A stretch of DNA of 64,000 bases, taken from contig NC_088295.1 of the NCBI RefSeq assembly GCF_032854445.1, positions 54,727,249-54,791,248 of the forward strand, given 5' to 3'. The stretch comes from Liolophura sinensis (taxonomy: Eukaryota; Mollusca; Polyplacophora; Chitonida; Chitonidae). Below are positions 13,557-27,150 of this stretch, one piece after another (the first letter of the stretch is position 1; the number at the start of each line of letters is the position of its first letter). Made by a program: the position numbers and the translations under genes. The notes under the pieces are model-generated. The model made no database searches. It saw nothing but the letters and a program-made list of their open reading frames with translations, and had not been told where the DNA came from.

Positions 13557-14395
13557 AACCTCGAATTTTATGTCAATGTCCTTTGATATTCAGAAGCCAT
13601 GATCATGAAATTGGCCAGAAAAATAGCATTATTATTATTCCTGATTTCCTTCTATCCCTTTATAGAAATAGAAAACCACAGTGGTTAAACGTAGACGATT
13701 ATAGCTGCTAAGCTAAGAGATAGGCGTGTATCTGGAAGCTCAGGTGTTTTATCTCTACTCTAAGGTCAAATGACATAGTGGTTCTTAAGAGCATCCTGGA
13801 AGCAGATGATGACGGTCTTCCGTCTGAATCTGTCGCCTCTTGTGGTTGAGATAGAGGAGTTCACCGGTACTAATATCTGAGCTTCTCGTCAGGTTTCTAG
13901 CTACCTCCGGTCATCAGCTGGTTTATGGGCTAATCAGACTTCAAGCAGATAATGCGAGAATTGCATCCAACTACGAGTAAACAAAATTAATCTCTGTGAT
14001 AAACAGCGATGTGTAATTTCCGGAAATTTGGAAGTGCTCTTGAAGTTTGTGAAAAAGGCCTGGTGTATTTCCTGGTGCAGAAGCTCATTTGGAAACTTAG
14101 ACCACACAGAAATGAAATGTTAGTGATTATGAGCTAACCGGCTTCAAAATACATAGTCCATCACAACATGGAAGTATGTCTTTCATTCTTACACTCGTAG
14201 ATAACAATGGACAACGACTTAATGCATCCCCTGCACTGTCACGCGGTTTCGCCATGCACCTCACATAGTTAGTAGTGCAATACCAAGCACAGCATTGGTA
14301 ATAACAGCTGGGTATTTAGCTCGGTGACGATGTCAGATTTATTCGCAAATGAAGAGGTGAAGTTTTGTATGTTAATATGTTAACAGCAACAATAA
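13557..14395. other. Gene-free stretch
   Basis: No supported gene or repeat between the trinucleotide tract and the 32-bp array. Confidence 0.45.
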
Positions 14396-14398
14396 ATA

Positions 14399-14850
14399 TG
14401 TGCGTGTTATGTTAGTGTCAGTTGTATGAATGTGCGTGTTATGTTAGTGTCAGTTGTATGCATGTGCGTGTTATGTTAGTGTCAGTTGTATGCATGTGCG
14501 AGATATGTTGGCATCACCTGAATATATGCATCAACTGAATGTATGTACATAGCCTACCCTGTTGACATCAACAATACGTAGGTATATGTTATGTTATCGG
14601 TGTATATGTGCGTGCCAATTTACCACTTATGTGCACGTTATGTTTACATGAGATGTATGTATGCGTTTATGTGAATATTACGTGTATTCATGTAGATGTT
14701 ATGTTAATGTCAACTGCACGCATGCGCGTGTTATTTCAACATCAGTTACATGTACGTGTGCGTTATATTGACATCAGTTTTATGAAAGTACGTGTTGTAT
14801 TGACGTCAGCAGCATGTATGTGCGTGTATATTGACATTGCCATTCAAACA
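14399..14850. repeat. 32-bp minisatellite, decaying downstream
   Basis: TGCGTGTTATGTTAGTGTCA recurs at 14,401, 14,433 and 14,465 (period 32 bp, nearly identical). It continues as degenerate units (words such as GTGCGTTATATTGACATCAG) to about 14,850. The open frame across the degenerate part has no independent support. Confidence 0.75.
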
Positions 14851-15440
14851 TCATTTTCAATATTGTATTCAAAACGACTGCTTAATGACATGTGAGCTTT
14901 TCCCTGGACTTCAGGGTCTATTTTGATGGAGGTGGTGTGAAATAGCCCGAATACCGTCTGTTAAGGCAGGGTATGACAGGCACGATGACCAAATGGTATT
15001 TGTCCTTCAAATCTGTTAGCCAGCCTAGCGTGACACCGTGTCAATACGGTCTTGTACCGCAATTCCCTTAGCCTTCCGGACAATTAGACGTGGAGAGTTT
15101 GGCATATCGATCTATTGATGGATTATTTGCCACCGAGAGTATTGCCCTAATTCGACATGTGTTTGTCCTCGCTGACAACATATTCACCAACAACATACAA
15201 AGCGATGTTGGTATGATAACTGTTATGGTCATTGTTTTCTGGCAGAAGACAAAGTGCTGGACATTAACGCCGCTTCAGTGAGCCTCGTTTGAACAATACA
15301 CACAAAGTGCTTACGGACTCTCCGATAGAGGTCGAAGGATCCATGACAAATGATGGATCCGATGGTATAAGCCTTAAAATGACAGTATCGAGTAATGCCA
15401 TTTTATTCATAGTCTTAGTTTATGGAGTTGTGAGCTACGA
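14851..15440. other. Gene-free stretch
   Basis: No exon or repeat supported. Confidence 0.4.
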
Positions 15441-15723
15441 TTTATTTATTTATTTATTTATTTATTTATTTGATTGGTGTTTTTACGCCGTACTCAAGAA
15501 TAACTCACTTATACGACGGCGGGCAGCATTATGGTGAATGGAAACCGGGCAGAGCCCGGGGGATATCCAAGACCATCCGCAGGTTGCTGTCAGACCTCCC
15601 CACGTACGGCCGGAGAGGAAGCCAGCATGAGCTGGACTTGAACTCACAGCGACCGCATTGGTGAGAGGCTCCTGGGTCATTACGCTGCGCTAGCGCGCTA
15701 ACAAACTGAGCCGCGGAGGCCCG
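15441..15723 (-). mobile_element. SINE family A, near full length
   Basis: Read on the minus strand it has a tRNA-like head (CCGCGGCTCAG, then a B box like GAGTTCAAGTCC), a body with GTACGTGGGGAGGTC and CCGCCGTCGTATAAGTGA, the 3' word TACGGCGTAAAAACACCAATC, and an (AAAT)n tail. The A and B boxes are those of RNA polymerase III promoters, so this is a tRNA-derived SINE mobilised by a LINE in trans. Shared words with the other A copies define the family. Confidence 0.85.
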
Positions 15724-16413
15724 ATAGTTTCAACTTACAATAACAAGTTACAATCGGGTCGACCCTGATGAAAATATTGATAATCGCGCCAAAATTAAGG
15801 TAAATACAAATATATGCCTTGGGTATACTTTTAGATAATACTTTTGAACTCGATTTGCAAAGATGGGCAATGTATTTGTCTCATGAAGATGTTAGGAGCA
15901 TTCTGACATGTGTTGTTGTTGCTTGTTGTTGAATCATTATGATGTAGATCTCTTTTGAAAATGAAGGCAAGAAAAGTTATTGACCAATACATTGTCCATT
16001 TACACATGCCACATTTATGTATGAGTCAAATTTAACCTAAGATCCCTAGTGTAACTTCAAAAGTGTACAATCGCCTTACAATTCCTTTGTGCATGCGTAC
16101 GGTCTACAATCGATTGAAGCTATAATCTGTTTGCACACGCAAGTCCTGAGCGTGTATTATAAAATTATAAAAGGGTGGTTCAGGTCGTCGTTATCAGTTG
16201 TAAAAATTTATATCTAAATAATGAAGCTAAGTATTGCAAAAAAAAAAAAAGAAAAAAAAAACACGCTGTGCATGCTGAACTTGGTTTCTACTTATTTTCC
16301 CCCACATCCTCTTAATTGCTGCCATCATAAGGCCATTGTTTTGGTGAGATTTTGTTGTTGCAGTACGGTCTTCAGTGAAGCAAATGTTCTCTCAGTGAAC
16401 TTAGACGTCGTTA
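15724..16413. other. Gene-free stretch
   Basis: No exon is seen. An A-rich tract lies at about 16,239-16,260. Confidence 0.4.
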
Positions 16414-16607
16414 ATGATCGATATATTTATTTATTTATTTGATTGGTGTTTTACGCCGTACTCAAGAATATTTCACTTATACGACGGCGGCCAGCATTAT
16501 GGTGGGAGGAAACCGGGCAGAGCCCGGGAGAAACCCACGACCATCCGCAGGTTGAAGACAGACCTTCCCACGTACGGCCAGAGAGGAAGCAAGCATGATG
16601 ATCGATA
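16414..16607 (-). mobile_element. SINE family A, 5'-truncated, with TSD
   Basis: A 3' two-thirds copy of SINE A on the minus strand, with the tRNA-like head missing. It is flanked by a perfect 10-bp target-site duplication, ATGATCGATA, at 16,414-16,423 and 16,598-16,607. 5' truncation with an intact tail is the usual result of target-primed reverse transcription. Confidence 0.88.
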
Positions 16608-16948
16608 GAGGAATGTCACAGAGAACAGGAAATTATCGATGTTAATGAAGATTATGAGAACAGCCCGAAATATATCTTCAGTCACACATATATACAGTGG
16701 TTGTGGCGAGGTAAGTTCGTTTCTACTGCCCCCTGCTCTGTATCGTTCACCCATAATAAGTATAATCGTGAATATACAGACCAAAAATCACTGTAACATG
16801 TGGTAAAAAAAGAGTAATACAGAGACGATGTACCGAAGCAAAGGAGAAACCTTAATCGGGGTAAGAAGTTATGAGGAGAACTAGAGTGTTGTAGATAAAA
16901 AAACACACGACTTTGGCCGATATAAATACTCATATTATGACGATTCCT

Positions 16949-17247
16949 ACATATAATATATGGGGCCTCCGTGGCTCAGTTATAGTTAGCGCGCTAGCGC
17001 AGCGTAATGACCCAGGTGCCTCTCACCCATGCTTTCGCTGTGAGCTCAAGGCAAGCTCATACTGGTTTCCTCTCCGGCCGTGCTTGGGAAGGTCCTGCAG
17101 GAACCTGCGGATGGTCATGGGTTTCCCCCCGTGCTCTGCCCGGTTTCTTCCCACCATAATTCTGGCCACCGTCGTATAGGTGAAATTCTTGAGTACGGCG
17201 TAAAACACCAATCGAATGAATAAAAAAATAAATAAACATATAATATA
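16949..17247 (+). mobile_element. SINE family A, full length, with TSD
   Basis: Starts GGGGCCTCCGTGGCTCAG (A-box region). A B-box-like GTGAGCTCAAGGC follows, then the standard body and a 3' end at CACCAATCGAATGAATAAA with an A/T tail. A perfect 12-bp target-site duplication, ACATATAATATA, flanks it (16,949-16,960 and 17,236-17,247). This is the clearest complete family A copy in the window. Confidence 0.92.
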
Positions 17248-17250
17248 AAA

Positions 17251-17557
17251 GAGTGAGTGAGTGAGTGCTTAAGGTTTAACGTCATACTTAACAATTTTTC
17301 AGTCATATGACGACGACTCATTAGAGTGCATGTAATGTGCCTCCTTGTTGCAGGACGGATTTCCACCGCTCTTTTATCTAGTGCTGCTTCATTGAGCCGC
17401 CCTGCCCGAGCCATTAAACGGGTCAACCAGTCGTTGCACTATCCCCTAAGAAGCTGCAACATCCTCTTTTAAAGTCATAGGTGTGACGCGACCCAGGATT
17501 GACCCTAGATCTACCGCTCCCGAACCGGATGCTCTACCAACTGAGCTATCGGGGCCG
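17251..17557 (-). mobile_element. SINE family B, full length
   Basis: On the minus strand: head GGCCCCGATAGCTCAGTTGG (A box), GGTAGAGCATCC, B box GGTCAATCCTGG, a central domain with GCACTAGATAAAAGAGCGGT and GTCCTGCAACAAGGAGGCAC, the 3' module GTCGTCATATGACTGAAAA, and an (ACTC)n tail. It is tRNA-derived and complete. It abuts the right TSD of the preceding SINE A. An imperfect TSD (TAATATAAA/TAATAGAAA) suggests it inserted later, next to or into that duplicated site. Confidence 0.9.
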
Positions 17558-17588
17558 GTCTAATAGAAACCTGTACCGAATACATGGT

Positions 17589-17606
17589 GGGGGGGGGGGG
17601 GGGGGG
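17589..17606. repeat. Poly-G tract (18 G)
   Basis: Uninterrupted run of 18 G just beyond the SINE B. It could form a G-quadruplex and is prone to length error in assembly. Confidence 0.9.
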
Positions 17607-20270
17607 AGGAAAATCCACGCCGCGTATACAAGAAGGGTTAATTCATCATTCTCATTCAGCTAGACTGAACATTCGTTCTTAAAATTTTTTTGTCAGATAA
17701 AACTGTGTACTTATGACACACTCTATTTGAGATTTACACAGCATGAAGGTTTAGAGTAGTATTCAGTAAAACGATTAATGATTACATGACATTGCATTTC
17801 TGAGACTCGAAACTGCTGACACATTGTTTCATCGTTGACTCCATTCTTCTGATCTGCAATCCCGCTAGTCTATCGCTTTGCCGTTATGGCGCGGTGCCTA
17901 TCTGCAACTACCCATTATGTGCGGACAGCGCTGATGCAGGATCTTCCCGGCAGTTCATCTCAACTAAACGGATATGTAATAGAACTAAGCGCTACATTGG
18001 CCGGGCCAATAATCTACCAGCAAGCCATAACAAAATAGCACAATGTTTTCTTCAGCTGACAAAAACAATTTCACCATCACCGAATGCTTCCCTGCTGAGC
18101 CCTTTTTGATAACTCTAATTACTGCGCGGAAAGTCCAAGCTCTAGCTGGGTTACTTTCATCGAGTTCAGAATTAAACAGTGACTATGGATTGTAGCTTCA
18201 CAGCGTTAACTCGCTGTAATCCTCTCTACGGAGCCCTAATACTCAAAAGACATTATGGGTTTAGCTGTGCAGGACTTTTTAAGGGGATTTCCAGGGATTC
18301 CCTTACCCCCCGATCCGATGCCAACGTATTTCGTGAGCCAGAAATAACGGTCATCTATTCCTTTGAATTTCTGCTTTGAAATTCTGTCTGCCTTACGGTC
18401 GACTAGTCGCCTTTTCTGTTAACTGGACAATGGATTCCTCGACCCAAGCGTAACCAGATCTTTTGCTATTTTGTCATGGAGCCCAGAGATTTCTGTCACA
18501 TATATCAGGACTTGGCTTCAAAGGGGTTAAATCTGCATTATCAAATCTACCCTGAGATAAGCGGGAAATGAAAAAAAGGCTAGCATCTTATCCACGACGG
18601 ACATACGTGCGTATGTCCAGAACAAACCCTCAATGCTGCTTTAATGTTTAATTTACCTCACTTTATCTTTAAAAGCCGTAATTTTTCAGCCTTTGATTGT
18701 CCAAGCGCTACTAAAAGGAACCACTCGTTAATACAGATAAGTAGAGCACGCCGTGCCTAGTAAACTAGGTGATTGGATAAGTAAGTCGTTTGCTGACCGT
18801 ATGTAGCAGTGCATGGTCTAAGGGAGAAGTATTCGTTTGAATTATTGCTAAATGTATAGCATATGAGATTTCCTCAGAAGTTAACATGGAAAATACCATC
18901 AAAATGCCTTTTCCATAAATTATCAATTTTATTGCTGAATGCTGATTGAATAACTCAATGAAAAATTACTACAAACACTGGGAAATTCACCTGTTTCAAT
19001 GTAATCCGGATATAACTGATGGCTGACTTATGAAACAAGACTATACTACCAAAGAAAAGTCATAGAAATTTTAAATGTAAATTTTCCTTAAATCCATTGT
19101 TTAGACTTACAGAGGTAAAGCTCGACATGAAGTTTCATCAAAGTTGTCTAGTTCGATACAAAGGTGAAAAAAATGGAGATGTTTTGATAATCAATATATC
19201 CTTCACGGCAATAAGAGATCTGATAGAAAGTCTAAATGTTCATAAATGTTGATTAGTACACTCTCTCTTTTTGCTGGACAATAAATAGTTCTTGATAATA
19301 AATGGTCGACGATTTCACGTGGCCTTTTGAGCAATCCTGGAACATCAAACGTCATCCACAAAATTGGCGCTCATATATGTATGTATATCAAAAGTAAGAA
19401 AGTTTGTAACTTGCCAGAAGTTGGTGGTTTATCCAGGTCTGAACTGACGATCTATACAGTGTTCGACTAAAGGCTAATGTTATGTTTACTGGAGGTAGTG
19501 GGGCTTCATATTATTAATCAATCCATAGAAAACAGAAGAAATGGGAAGAAAAATAATTACCCGTACTACCCGAATAATTGAGTTGATGAGAAAAATCCCC
19601 GCTGTCCCAGTCCCCGTTGTCCTACTGCATGAATTGGGATTGTAATGCCATCTATAACAGTAATGAACTGCTAAACATATGAATTAAGTCAAAAAGAAAG
19701 GAGGCGAATGTTGGAAGCAATTAATGCTGCAAAATGTACCGCTGCCTCAAAGGACTCAAGGGTGAAGTAAGGATCGAGGGAGTTAGGCAGGTACTTAATG
19801 TCAACGGTAGGCTGCCTGGCGCCAATGTTGTCCACTGTGTAAAATGTGCCAGGCGATCTTCTTCTAAATTAAAACAAAGGTGGTGCTGTGGCAATGACCA
19901 CTGATAAGAGTGGTCAAGAGAACTGCAACACGGTAGAAACATGATCTTAGAAACATGAACTTGTCTGGTTTTGTTAGTTCCGTCCGTGCAAGCGAAAAAA
20001 ACAGTATACTGTTACTGTTAATCATTGATTCCCTTATTGTCTTGATCGTTGCTTTACACCATGATCAAGGACTGTAACAGGTCATGTATATAGGCCTACA
20101 TGGCAGTCAGGTGTATGAGAGGAGAAACCAGAGTGTCCTAGATAACCCACTGATCTTTTGCTAGTTTCTCACGAACTTCCTCGGCGTATTTTGGAGGAAT
20201 ACAAGCGTGTTTCAAAAAAGGTAACACCTCGTGTGCCACCGTAGGTACCACGATCATCTGAACAAACCCC
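17607..20270. other. Gene-free stretch
   Basis: No supported exon. It includes a short near-palindrome, GGACATACGTGCGTATGTCC, at 18,599-18,618. A word at about 19,411-19,440 (CTTGCCAGAAGTTGGTGGTT) looks like a fragment of a dispersed repeat, but there is too little to classify. Confidence 0.45.
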
Positions 20271-20274
20271 CCAC

Positions 20275-20541
20275 AGCTTGGTTAGCGTGCTAGCACAGCG
20301 TAATGACCCAGGAGTCTCTCACCAATGTGGTCGCTGTGAGTTCAAGTCCAGCTCATGCTGGCTTCCTCTCCGGCCGTGATTGGGAAGGTCTTGCAGCAAC
20401 CTGCGGATGGTCGTGGGTTTCCCCCGGGCTCTGCCCGGTTTCCTCCCACCATAATGCTGGCCGCCGTCGTAGAAGTGAAATATTCTTGAGTACGGCGTTA
20501 ATCACCAATCGAACAAATAAATAAATAAATAAATAAATAAT
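20275..20541 (+). mobile_element. SINE family A, slightly 5'-truncated
   Basis: Begins in the A-box region (GGTTAGCGTGCTAGCACAGC). It carries the B box GTGAGTTCAAGTCCAGCTC, a full body with a GGGCTCTGCCCGGTTTCCTC block, and ends CACCAATCGAACAAATAAA with an (AAAT)n tail. About 15 bp of the head are missing or diverged relative to the 16,961 copy. Confidence 0.88.
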
Positions 20542-22835
20542 TTGGTTAGCCCCTAGATACTCGCTGATGATTAAACAGACTATATTCAATAGTTTTGGCT
20601 ACAAATCAATCAACCCAAATCCATTCGAATTTGCTATTTTTATAAAATAGTTCAATTAATTGCTTTTCACAAAATATCAGCATCATCAGTCTATGTTTAA
20701 CCGTTAAAATCGATAATATAGTTCTCAAAACATGTAACGCGGATCTCGGTATAACTTTTTCACCTTAAGAATCATTTTAACACTATATATAGTACAGATA
20801 ACAATCTTATATTAACTGAAAAGCAATGATTTGAAATTTTTGGAAATAATTTGCGTAAAGACAGGATTTCATTAACGAAAATGAAATTTTGCTTCGCCAA
20901 AAATCTCGGATACAGCATCTTTAAGTGAAACACTTGATATGAATTTTGTTCACCTATTAACTTTTAGTGTATTTCAATTGGCATTTGGTGAAACCGTTTA
21001 ACTAAATAGTTTGATCATAACCCGCATCCTCAAAAAGCATTGTAACAGAAACAAAACTGCACACAAGCTTTTACGTGCGGAATAAATCTTTTGAAACAAT
21101 GACTGCAAATGTCATTTATTCTGTTTTTTTTTTACTTTGGTCTTAAATCCACTAGGACTTTATAAAGCTAGTCCCTCTTTCCAAAGGGAAGTCGAAAAAG
21201 TAAGACTACGCGGCTTTTTTGTATATATATCTTGACCTTAGGCCTGGCTATGTATGTTTGTCACACGAAAACAGGCTTATGGGGATGGTATATTAGTGTC
21301 TCTACCCTCTGACGCCTACATGTGCATATTCCAGAATTGCAAGTTTACACAAATGTCCCCCAGCGAGGTTTAAATCGTGTTTTACCACTTTCTAAAACCA
21401 TAGGACAACATGGCAGAAACTTGGTGAAAACGCTTTTGATTCTTGATAAATGTTCGGAATAATGAACACGTTGGCTTGCGAGGCACCCATGAAAGGGACT
21501 GCGGCGTTTCACGTTTGACAATGTAGTGAGCTCACATAACACCCTTTGTGTGTTGAATTGCAATACTGGTAAAGTAGGTCGCAGAAGAGAGTCTCGATGC
21601 GAATTAATTCACAGTGGGTGTTTATCTTGAAAATTCGGCACTATTATTCCTCGGTCGACTGGTCGTTGTCGGACAAAATATTTGGTTAATTTACCTGATA
21701 TGTTGTCGTCTGGTATATTTCTGGGGAGAGAAAGAGCGACGGAGGGGATTCAAAATAGGCCGATGTTATCTACAGATATCTCACAATGATTCGTCTCGGC
21801 TTAAGCCACGAAACGCTGTCGAGTCGCAATGACGAAGGAGGACTCAACGGGAGGGCTAAGGTATCTCGTTCACGTTTGCATCGGTAAAATTTCATCCATC
21901 AAATGGGCTTCATTTCCGGAGGACAAAGTTCTGAAGTTAAGAATAGTAAAATGAAAGTCTTCGCTAAAAAATGCTCTCAGTGTCACGATTGATCAAAGCC
22001 AGCAGAGGTTATTCAAAAACCCTTCTGTACTGTTCCATTACTGCAAAAAACAGTCCAATAAAACCAATATTGTCGCAGGTGAATGGTGTCAGTTGTGAAA
22101 TGTCGTCCATAAACGTGGCAACTGGCATAAACCCAGCTGCTCTTTGATGCCTAACACTATCTTATTTGACCTGTCCATTAAAAAAGGAAACATTTAAATT
22201 ACTGATTTGGGGAACTCATGCAAGACTCTATCTCTTGTCCCGGATCATTTCTGTCAGTCATAAATCCCGTTTGTCTGAGTTAGACATCATGAGGCACCTT
22301 CCAACCGAGCAAAACTACTCCACTGACTCGTGTTATTATCCAAACTTGTGGTTTGTTTACAGTAAGTGGCCTCCAATTATCGTAATGGTGACAAGTGATA
22401 TCACTTACAGAGGCCAGACCTCTCATCCTGGGCTTTGGTTGAACCATATGTACGGCTATAAACCAGTAATAGACCACTCGTATCGCGTAGCATTTTGTAA
22501 CACTTAATGACTTTTTTTCGCTTCTCGTATATTCGATAACAGGCGATGATTTAAAAACGTTTCTATTGTTTATTCGTTTTGTTTCGAAATGGTAAAATTT
22601 CCATGGGAATATCCTCTTGGTCGGTATTAAGCTTAACCAATTTGGTCAGCTACTTCCCGAAAAACGACGAGGATCCATCCCTTTACGTTGTTTTCATGAT
22701 ATTGTTTAGTACACGTGATGACAACACAGGATTTTAAATAACAGTGGACTAGTGATGTTTAATAAATTGCTATTGACGTCACTGCAATTTTTGTTTTATT
22801 TTTTGTATTTTACCTAATTCTGCTTAAACTGTAAT
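20542..22835. other. Gene-free stretch
   Basis: No supported gene. Open frames here (for example about 22,166-22,507) show no motif or splice context. Confidence 0.45.
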
Positions 22836-22837
22836 GT

Positions 22838-22890
22838 TTGTGATGGTGGTGGTGTGTGTGGGGTGGTGATGGGGGTGGGTGGTGGTGATG
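22838..22890. repeat. GT/TGG-rich simple sequence
   Basis: Tract of GGTGGTGGTGTGTGTGGGGT type with interspersed GGTGATG. Low-complexity DNA. Confidence 0.8.
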
Positions 22891-25800
22891 GGAGCTTCAG
22901 GGTGCGTGTAAGTTGCTTCTTTTTAAACATTTACATGAAAAGTTACGTTAAAACCCTAACTGAGGAAAACTGACAATAGATTGGATTTCTTCGGTTACTT
23001 CTGACCATTTACAAACTGACTCCTTGTTTCAGTCTCTGTGTTGTAGACTTTTGTATTGACTGGAAATATACTCCTGGCCCATATGTTAAGTAGCACTTAC
23101 AAAGTTGCTGAAGAAAATTTAAACTGAAGCATAAATGGAGAAGTAATCTATGTATGAGTGACTTGATTTTCTGATTTATGAATGTATGAATATGACTGGG
23201 ATAACCCAAGATCAGAACTACTGAACAACACAGTGTTATATGTCCATTCATCACTGGTGGACAGCTATCAACCATCAGGTAGGCTGCAACCTTCGGGTAT
23301 GTAAAAGATACTTACTGCTAGTTACTGACGCCATTAATAAATTAGTTACACTGCTGGTTGGGAGGGACCTGTCGCTTAATTGGTAATAGAATATTGTGGC
23401 TTTTTCCGTGCATTGTCGTGTTAATAAATAATGTCACTTATTCTTGAAAATGCTCAACAATTCACCCACTGAGTGCTCCCATTTTAATGTTGAGTGGGTT
23501 AATGGTGTATTTTTTTCTATACTGGTTTCCATCAGGCGATCAATTTTTGAAGAGTTAGGAAAGTAGTCTGTAAAAAGTGCATATAAGTAGATCAGGTTCA
23601 AGGCCAAAACGATCGTGTGATTTATATTACGAGTCAACTGCCCATTACTTCATACACATTTAACTAAGAGATTGGTTTTTGGAAATGGGTCCTTTTTCGA
23701 TCCATCAGCACAGGAAATAGACTTGAATGTTGTTAAGAAATATAGGACATTTTGTAAGAATCTCAAAAGGAATACTGGAATTCAAAGCGAGGCAGCAGGG
23801 TAGTGCGTGACATCAAATGTGTTACAGGTGCACGTGCACGGATTAGTGAGCACGGCATGCTGGGACACAAGTCATGAAAAACCCCTAGCTTGAAAGGCAG
23901 AACAGCGGAGGAAATGAAATAAGTCATCTGTCGAGATCCCACTTTAGATATTTAATCCCGAATATAATGTCTCCACGAGGCTAGGAATTATACGGACACA
24001 AAAAGAGACCGATATTTCTCAACGAAGATCGAAAAAAGAAAACGTGCGAGATGTCCTCGCTTATTCCTGGCTGATTTTTCTGTTGTTACTTTTTCCAGTT
24101 TTATGCCAAATTGCCCGCTTTGATTTCTCAGCAGTACTTCATGATCCACGGCACACATCTCTTGCAAATCTATACACCTTTGATCGACTTGTTTTTCCTT
24201 CTGATTTAATCGAATCTCTCAAAGGGTTTCCCCCCAACTAATGGCTTGTCCGAAGCTCCTTGTCTCTCAGGGAGTAATCTACCGTCGTTAGCTTCATTCT
24301 GATAACCGTGGAGGAGATGTGACGTGTCAGATCTTACTGTCCATACAATGAAGCAGTGCTTTCAAATATGTTTTCATCGATTTATTATTACATCGTTTTA
24401 ATATCTTAGTTTCAGCCTAATACTGAAGATGTGACATAAGAAGATAAAATGCATAACACATATAAGATATACTTGTGGCACTTCTTATCTTCAGACACTG
24501 TTTTCAATCATATTGTAAATGTTTGCAATATTTTGAACTCCAAAACGTATAAAGAACCTCCTTTAAAAATTATTCAAAGTTTTCACCCCTTTTAACAGTA
24601 AAGTAATTGTGTGAAAAAGTAATTGTGTAAGTAAATAAAATAGTTCGGACCGAAAAGCTCGATACAATAAAGGATACAGCCAAATTACACTCGGATAGTT
24701 TCAGGCTCTCTCTTTGATTACATTAGAGTGCGTTTCGTTTCTGATTTGGTGACAACGGTTTGATTGATGTAAATAACAGTAGAAATAGGCTTAACATAAA
24801 AGGACTACAGGATAGAGAGTAAATGAGCAGTGACGATAGTGTGATAGTTGGCAAATGTCCCACGTATTGCAAGTAAAACCCCATCTCTTGTCAGCTTACC
24901 TCAGTCGGGGTTGTATTCTGGTTGTTCGAGTATATACTTACAAATAAGCAACAGTTCACATACACTATCAAACATACATGGGTCTATCAAAATTAGGTAA
25001 TGCGGTGATGATGGTTGGCAAAGTTTTAGACGTCACTGCACTAGAATTACACAAAATGCTATGATGTCACCACATTTAATATACAACCACACTAAAACAA
25101 TGTAAGGGATCATCCTAATCATAACTATTTGGATTGAGGGACAAATGATCTTACGTACCTAACTAGATTGCTTAGGTCGCCCCCTGTTCTTGATGTTAAA
25201 TCTCAAAAAAATCTTTGGTACGGCACCAGAATAAATAAGCAAATACAGGTATGCAGTGTCATGTTACTTATTTACATCCAAAGTTTTGGCGTAATTAACA
25301 TAACATAAGTCGTCAGTAAGAGTGAATATTTCCGATAGTGCAATAACAAGTAAGAGAACGGAGTACCCCAGGCCAGTCATCAGAACAATTGGCCTTGCTG
25401 TGAGTTTCGATCGCCCCATCCATGTTCGTTTTTAGTTTTATCGTATTTTAACTGACTGTAAGTTTATAGCACATCTTGCGTGAACAGCATTTTATTGTGC
25501 GCAGTTCCGCTCATAGAAAAAGCTCAGCAACGCCTGTTAAATCCCATAAATTTGCTTTTTAGCATTGCCTTGCTAAAGTACGCGAGGCATAAATAACAGT
25601 ATATTTTTCATCAATTGGAAGTGTGGTTGACGTTAAAGGCAAGGGACTTTGCGACCTGTAGACTCATTCACGCTGGAAGTTGTTTTAAAAGACTCTCAAT
25701 GGTCGTATAAGGCACATGGAAATGTATCGATTTATTGATTTGTCTTGATCTCCGAGCAGTAGCTACCGAGGCGCGCTATAGAGAGTCCGATCTTAAAGGC

Positions 25801-27040
25801 AACCTCTGAAGCCACGGAATCAGTCTAAGCATTCGGGCATAGCGCTTTGTAGGAACATCCTTGATGCTTTGGGTGGAAATTCGAATGCTTGTAAATCTCA
25901 TGTCGCCTCAGCCTATAAGCTAACACCGCACGTGTGTTGATCTTAACGGTTTGTTGAGACAGTTGGTCGCCTTACGGCCCAGTGTTCCCAGATATCCTGC
26001 GATTGAGGTTAAGAATGGTCTGCTGAGATCGTCATATTGACCCTTTTACTCACAAGCTGAAGTAAGCCGGGTTACCTCTTTGGGAGTGAAGGGATCAGAA
26101 ATCTCTGACGAACCCTTGGAAATAACCTTCAACTTGTCAGGTTATCAGCTCGGGAATTAAAACATCAACTGTCCACTTCTTTCGAGGGCGTCAGTTTCCA
26201 TTAACACGACCTTTTTTGTCTCCCGGCTGAGGGCATCGCGCCATTTTTGTCGTTAAAGCGCTTCTAACGGTATCAAACACACGGCGGCTAATCGTCAATT
26301 ACCCCGAAAAGGCCCTGTTTAAAGCTGGAGGTTTCAGAGAGCGCTGACGCCTTGAGCGTCCATCTCACTTCGCCTTCAATCAGAGCAAGGCACTCGCAAC
26401 TCTCTTACTCATCCCTCAACGCAGCCACAGTTGGAATTGGTTTCGTTCATCGTCTTTTGCCTCTTAGATGACTTGAAGTGGACTTCTTTTGTGGACACAA
26501 CACTTAAGGAATATACGACCTGTTGTTGTGCAGTAGGATGCGTCTGACAAAGCCAGCCTGCGATTCCAGTATTTCCAATCGTCTATACATCCACTAATGC
26601 CAATTATTAACGCGACATGTGATGAACAGCCGTTACAAGCAAAACTGCTCAAAATCTAAATGATCATGCACCTAAAATATAACTGTGAACTATATGAGGC
26701 AATGTCTGAAATTTCGTTTAATGCAAAGTAGCAAAAGCACAAGTGTGAGTAATAGCAAAAGCATCGAACATCCGTAGTTTTAAATTGACAGTGTTAAGTA
26801 TGATAACTTGTTATAAATTTGAATATATACCATCTCTACGTCAAACATTGCATAAAGTTTTTTTGAAAACAGTGCAAGAAATGAATGATTAGATGGAGAA
26901 ACGAATAGATAAATGACTGATCCGTATATACAGATGAATATATTAATTTAATGAATAGATGGATATGCAGATGAAAGAATGGATGATTGAATGGATGAGT
27001 TCACGCATTTATCATTTATATTATTCTCTTATTCGACGGG
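22891..27040. other. Gene-free stretch
   Basis: No supported gene. The hydrophobic open frame at 24,044 (AYSWLIFLLLLFPVLC) has no in-frame ATG between upstream stops, so it is not annotated. GATG-type simple repeats lie at about 26,930-27,000. Confidence 0.4.
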
Positions 27041-27059
27041 CGATTTACTGGTTTATGAG

Positions 27060-27150
27060 GGGATAAAATCCCGAGGTGAAGTGAGATTTGAACTCGCGAT
27101 CTTGGACAAGAGCTGGCCCCAAGATGGTTCGGCCAGTCACAGCTCAGTGT
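27060..27150 (-). mobile_element. Decayed tRNA-derived SINE fragment
   Basis: The minus strand contains GCGAGTTCAAATCTCACTTC, a good B-box match, preceded by GGCCGAACCATC, a weak A-box match at tRNA-like spacing. No cloverleaf or tail is clear. Probably an old SINE head of a different family from A-C. Confidence 0.35.

Noticed and set aside
17500-17557. Possible tRNA gene (A and B boxes on the minus strand)
   Set aside because: It is the head of a SINE B; the 3' half of the cloverleaf does not fold and the SINE body follows directly.
24044-24241. Hydrophobic open frame that looks like a signal peptide (AYSWLIFLLLLFPVLC)
   Set aside because: The nearest ATG is out of frame and gives a short peptide ending in TGA; no in-frame ATG lies upstream. 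It is not a usable leader for the neuropeptide gene.
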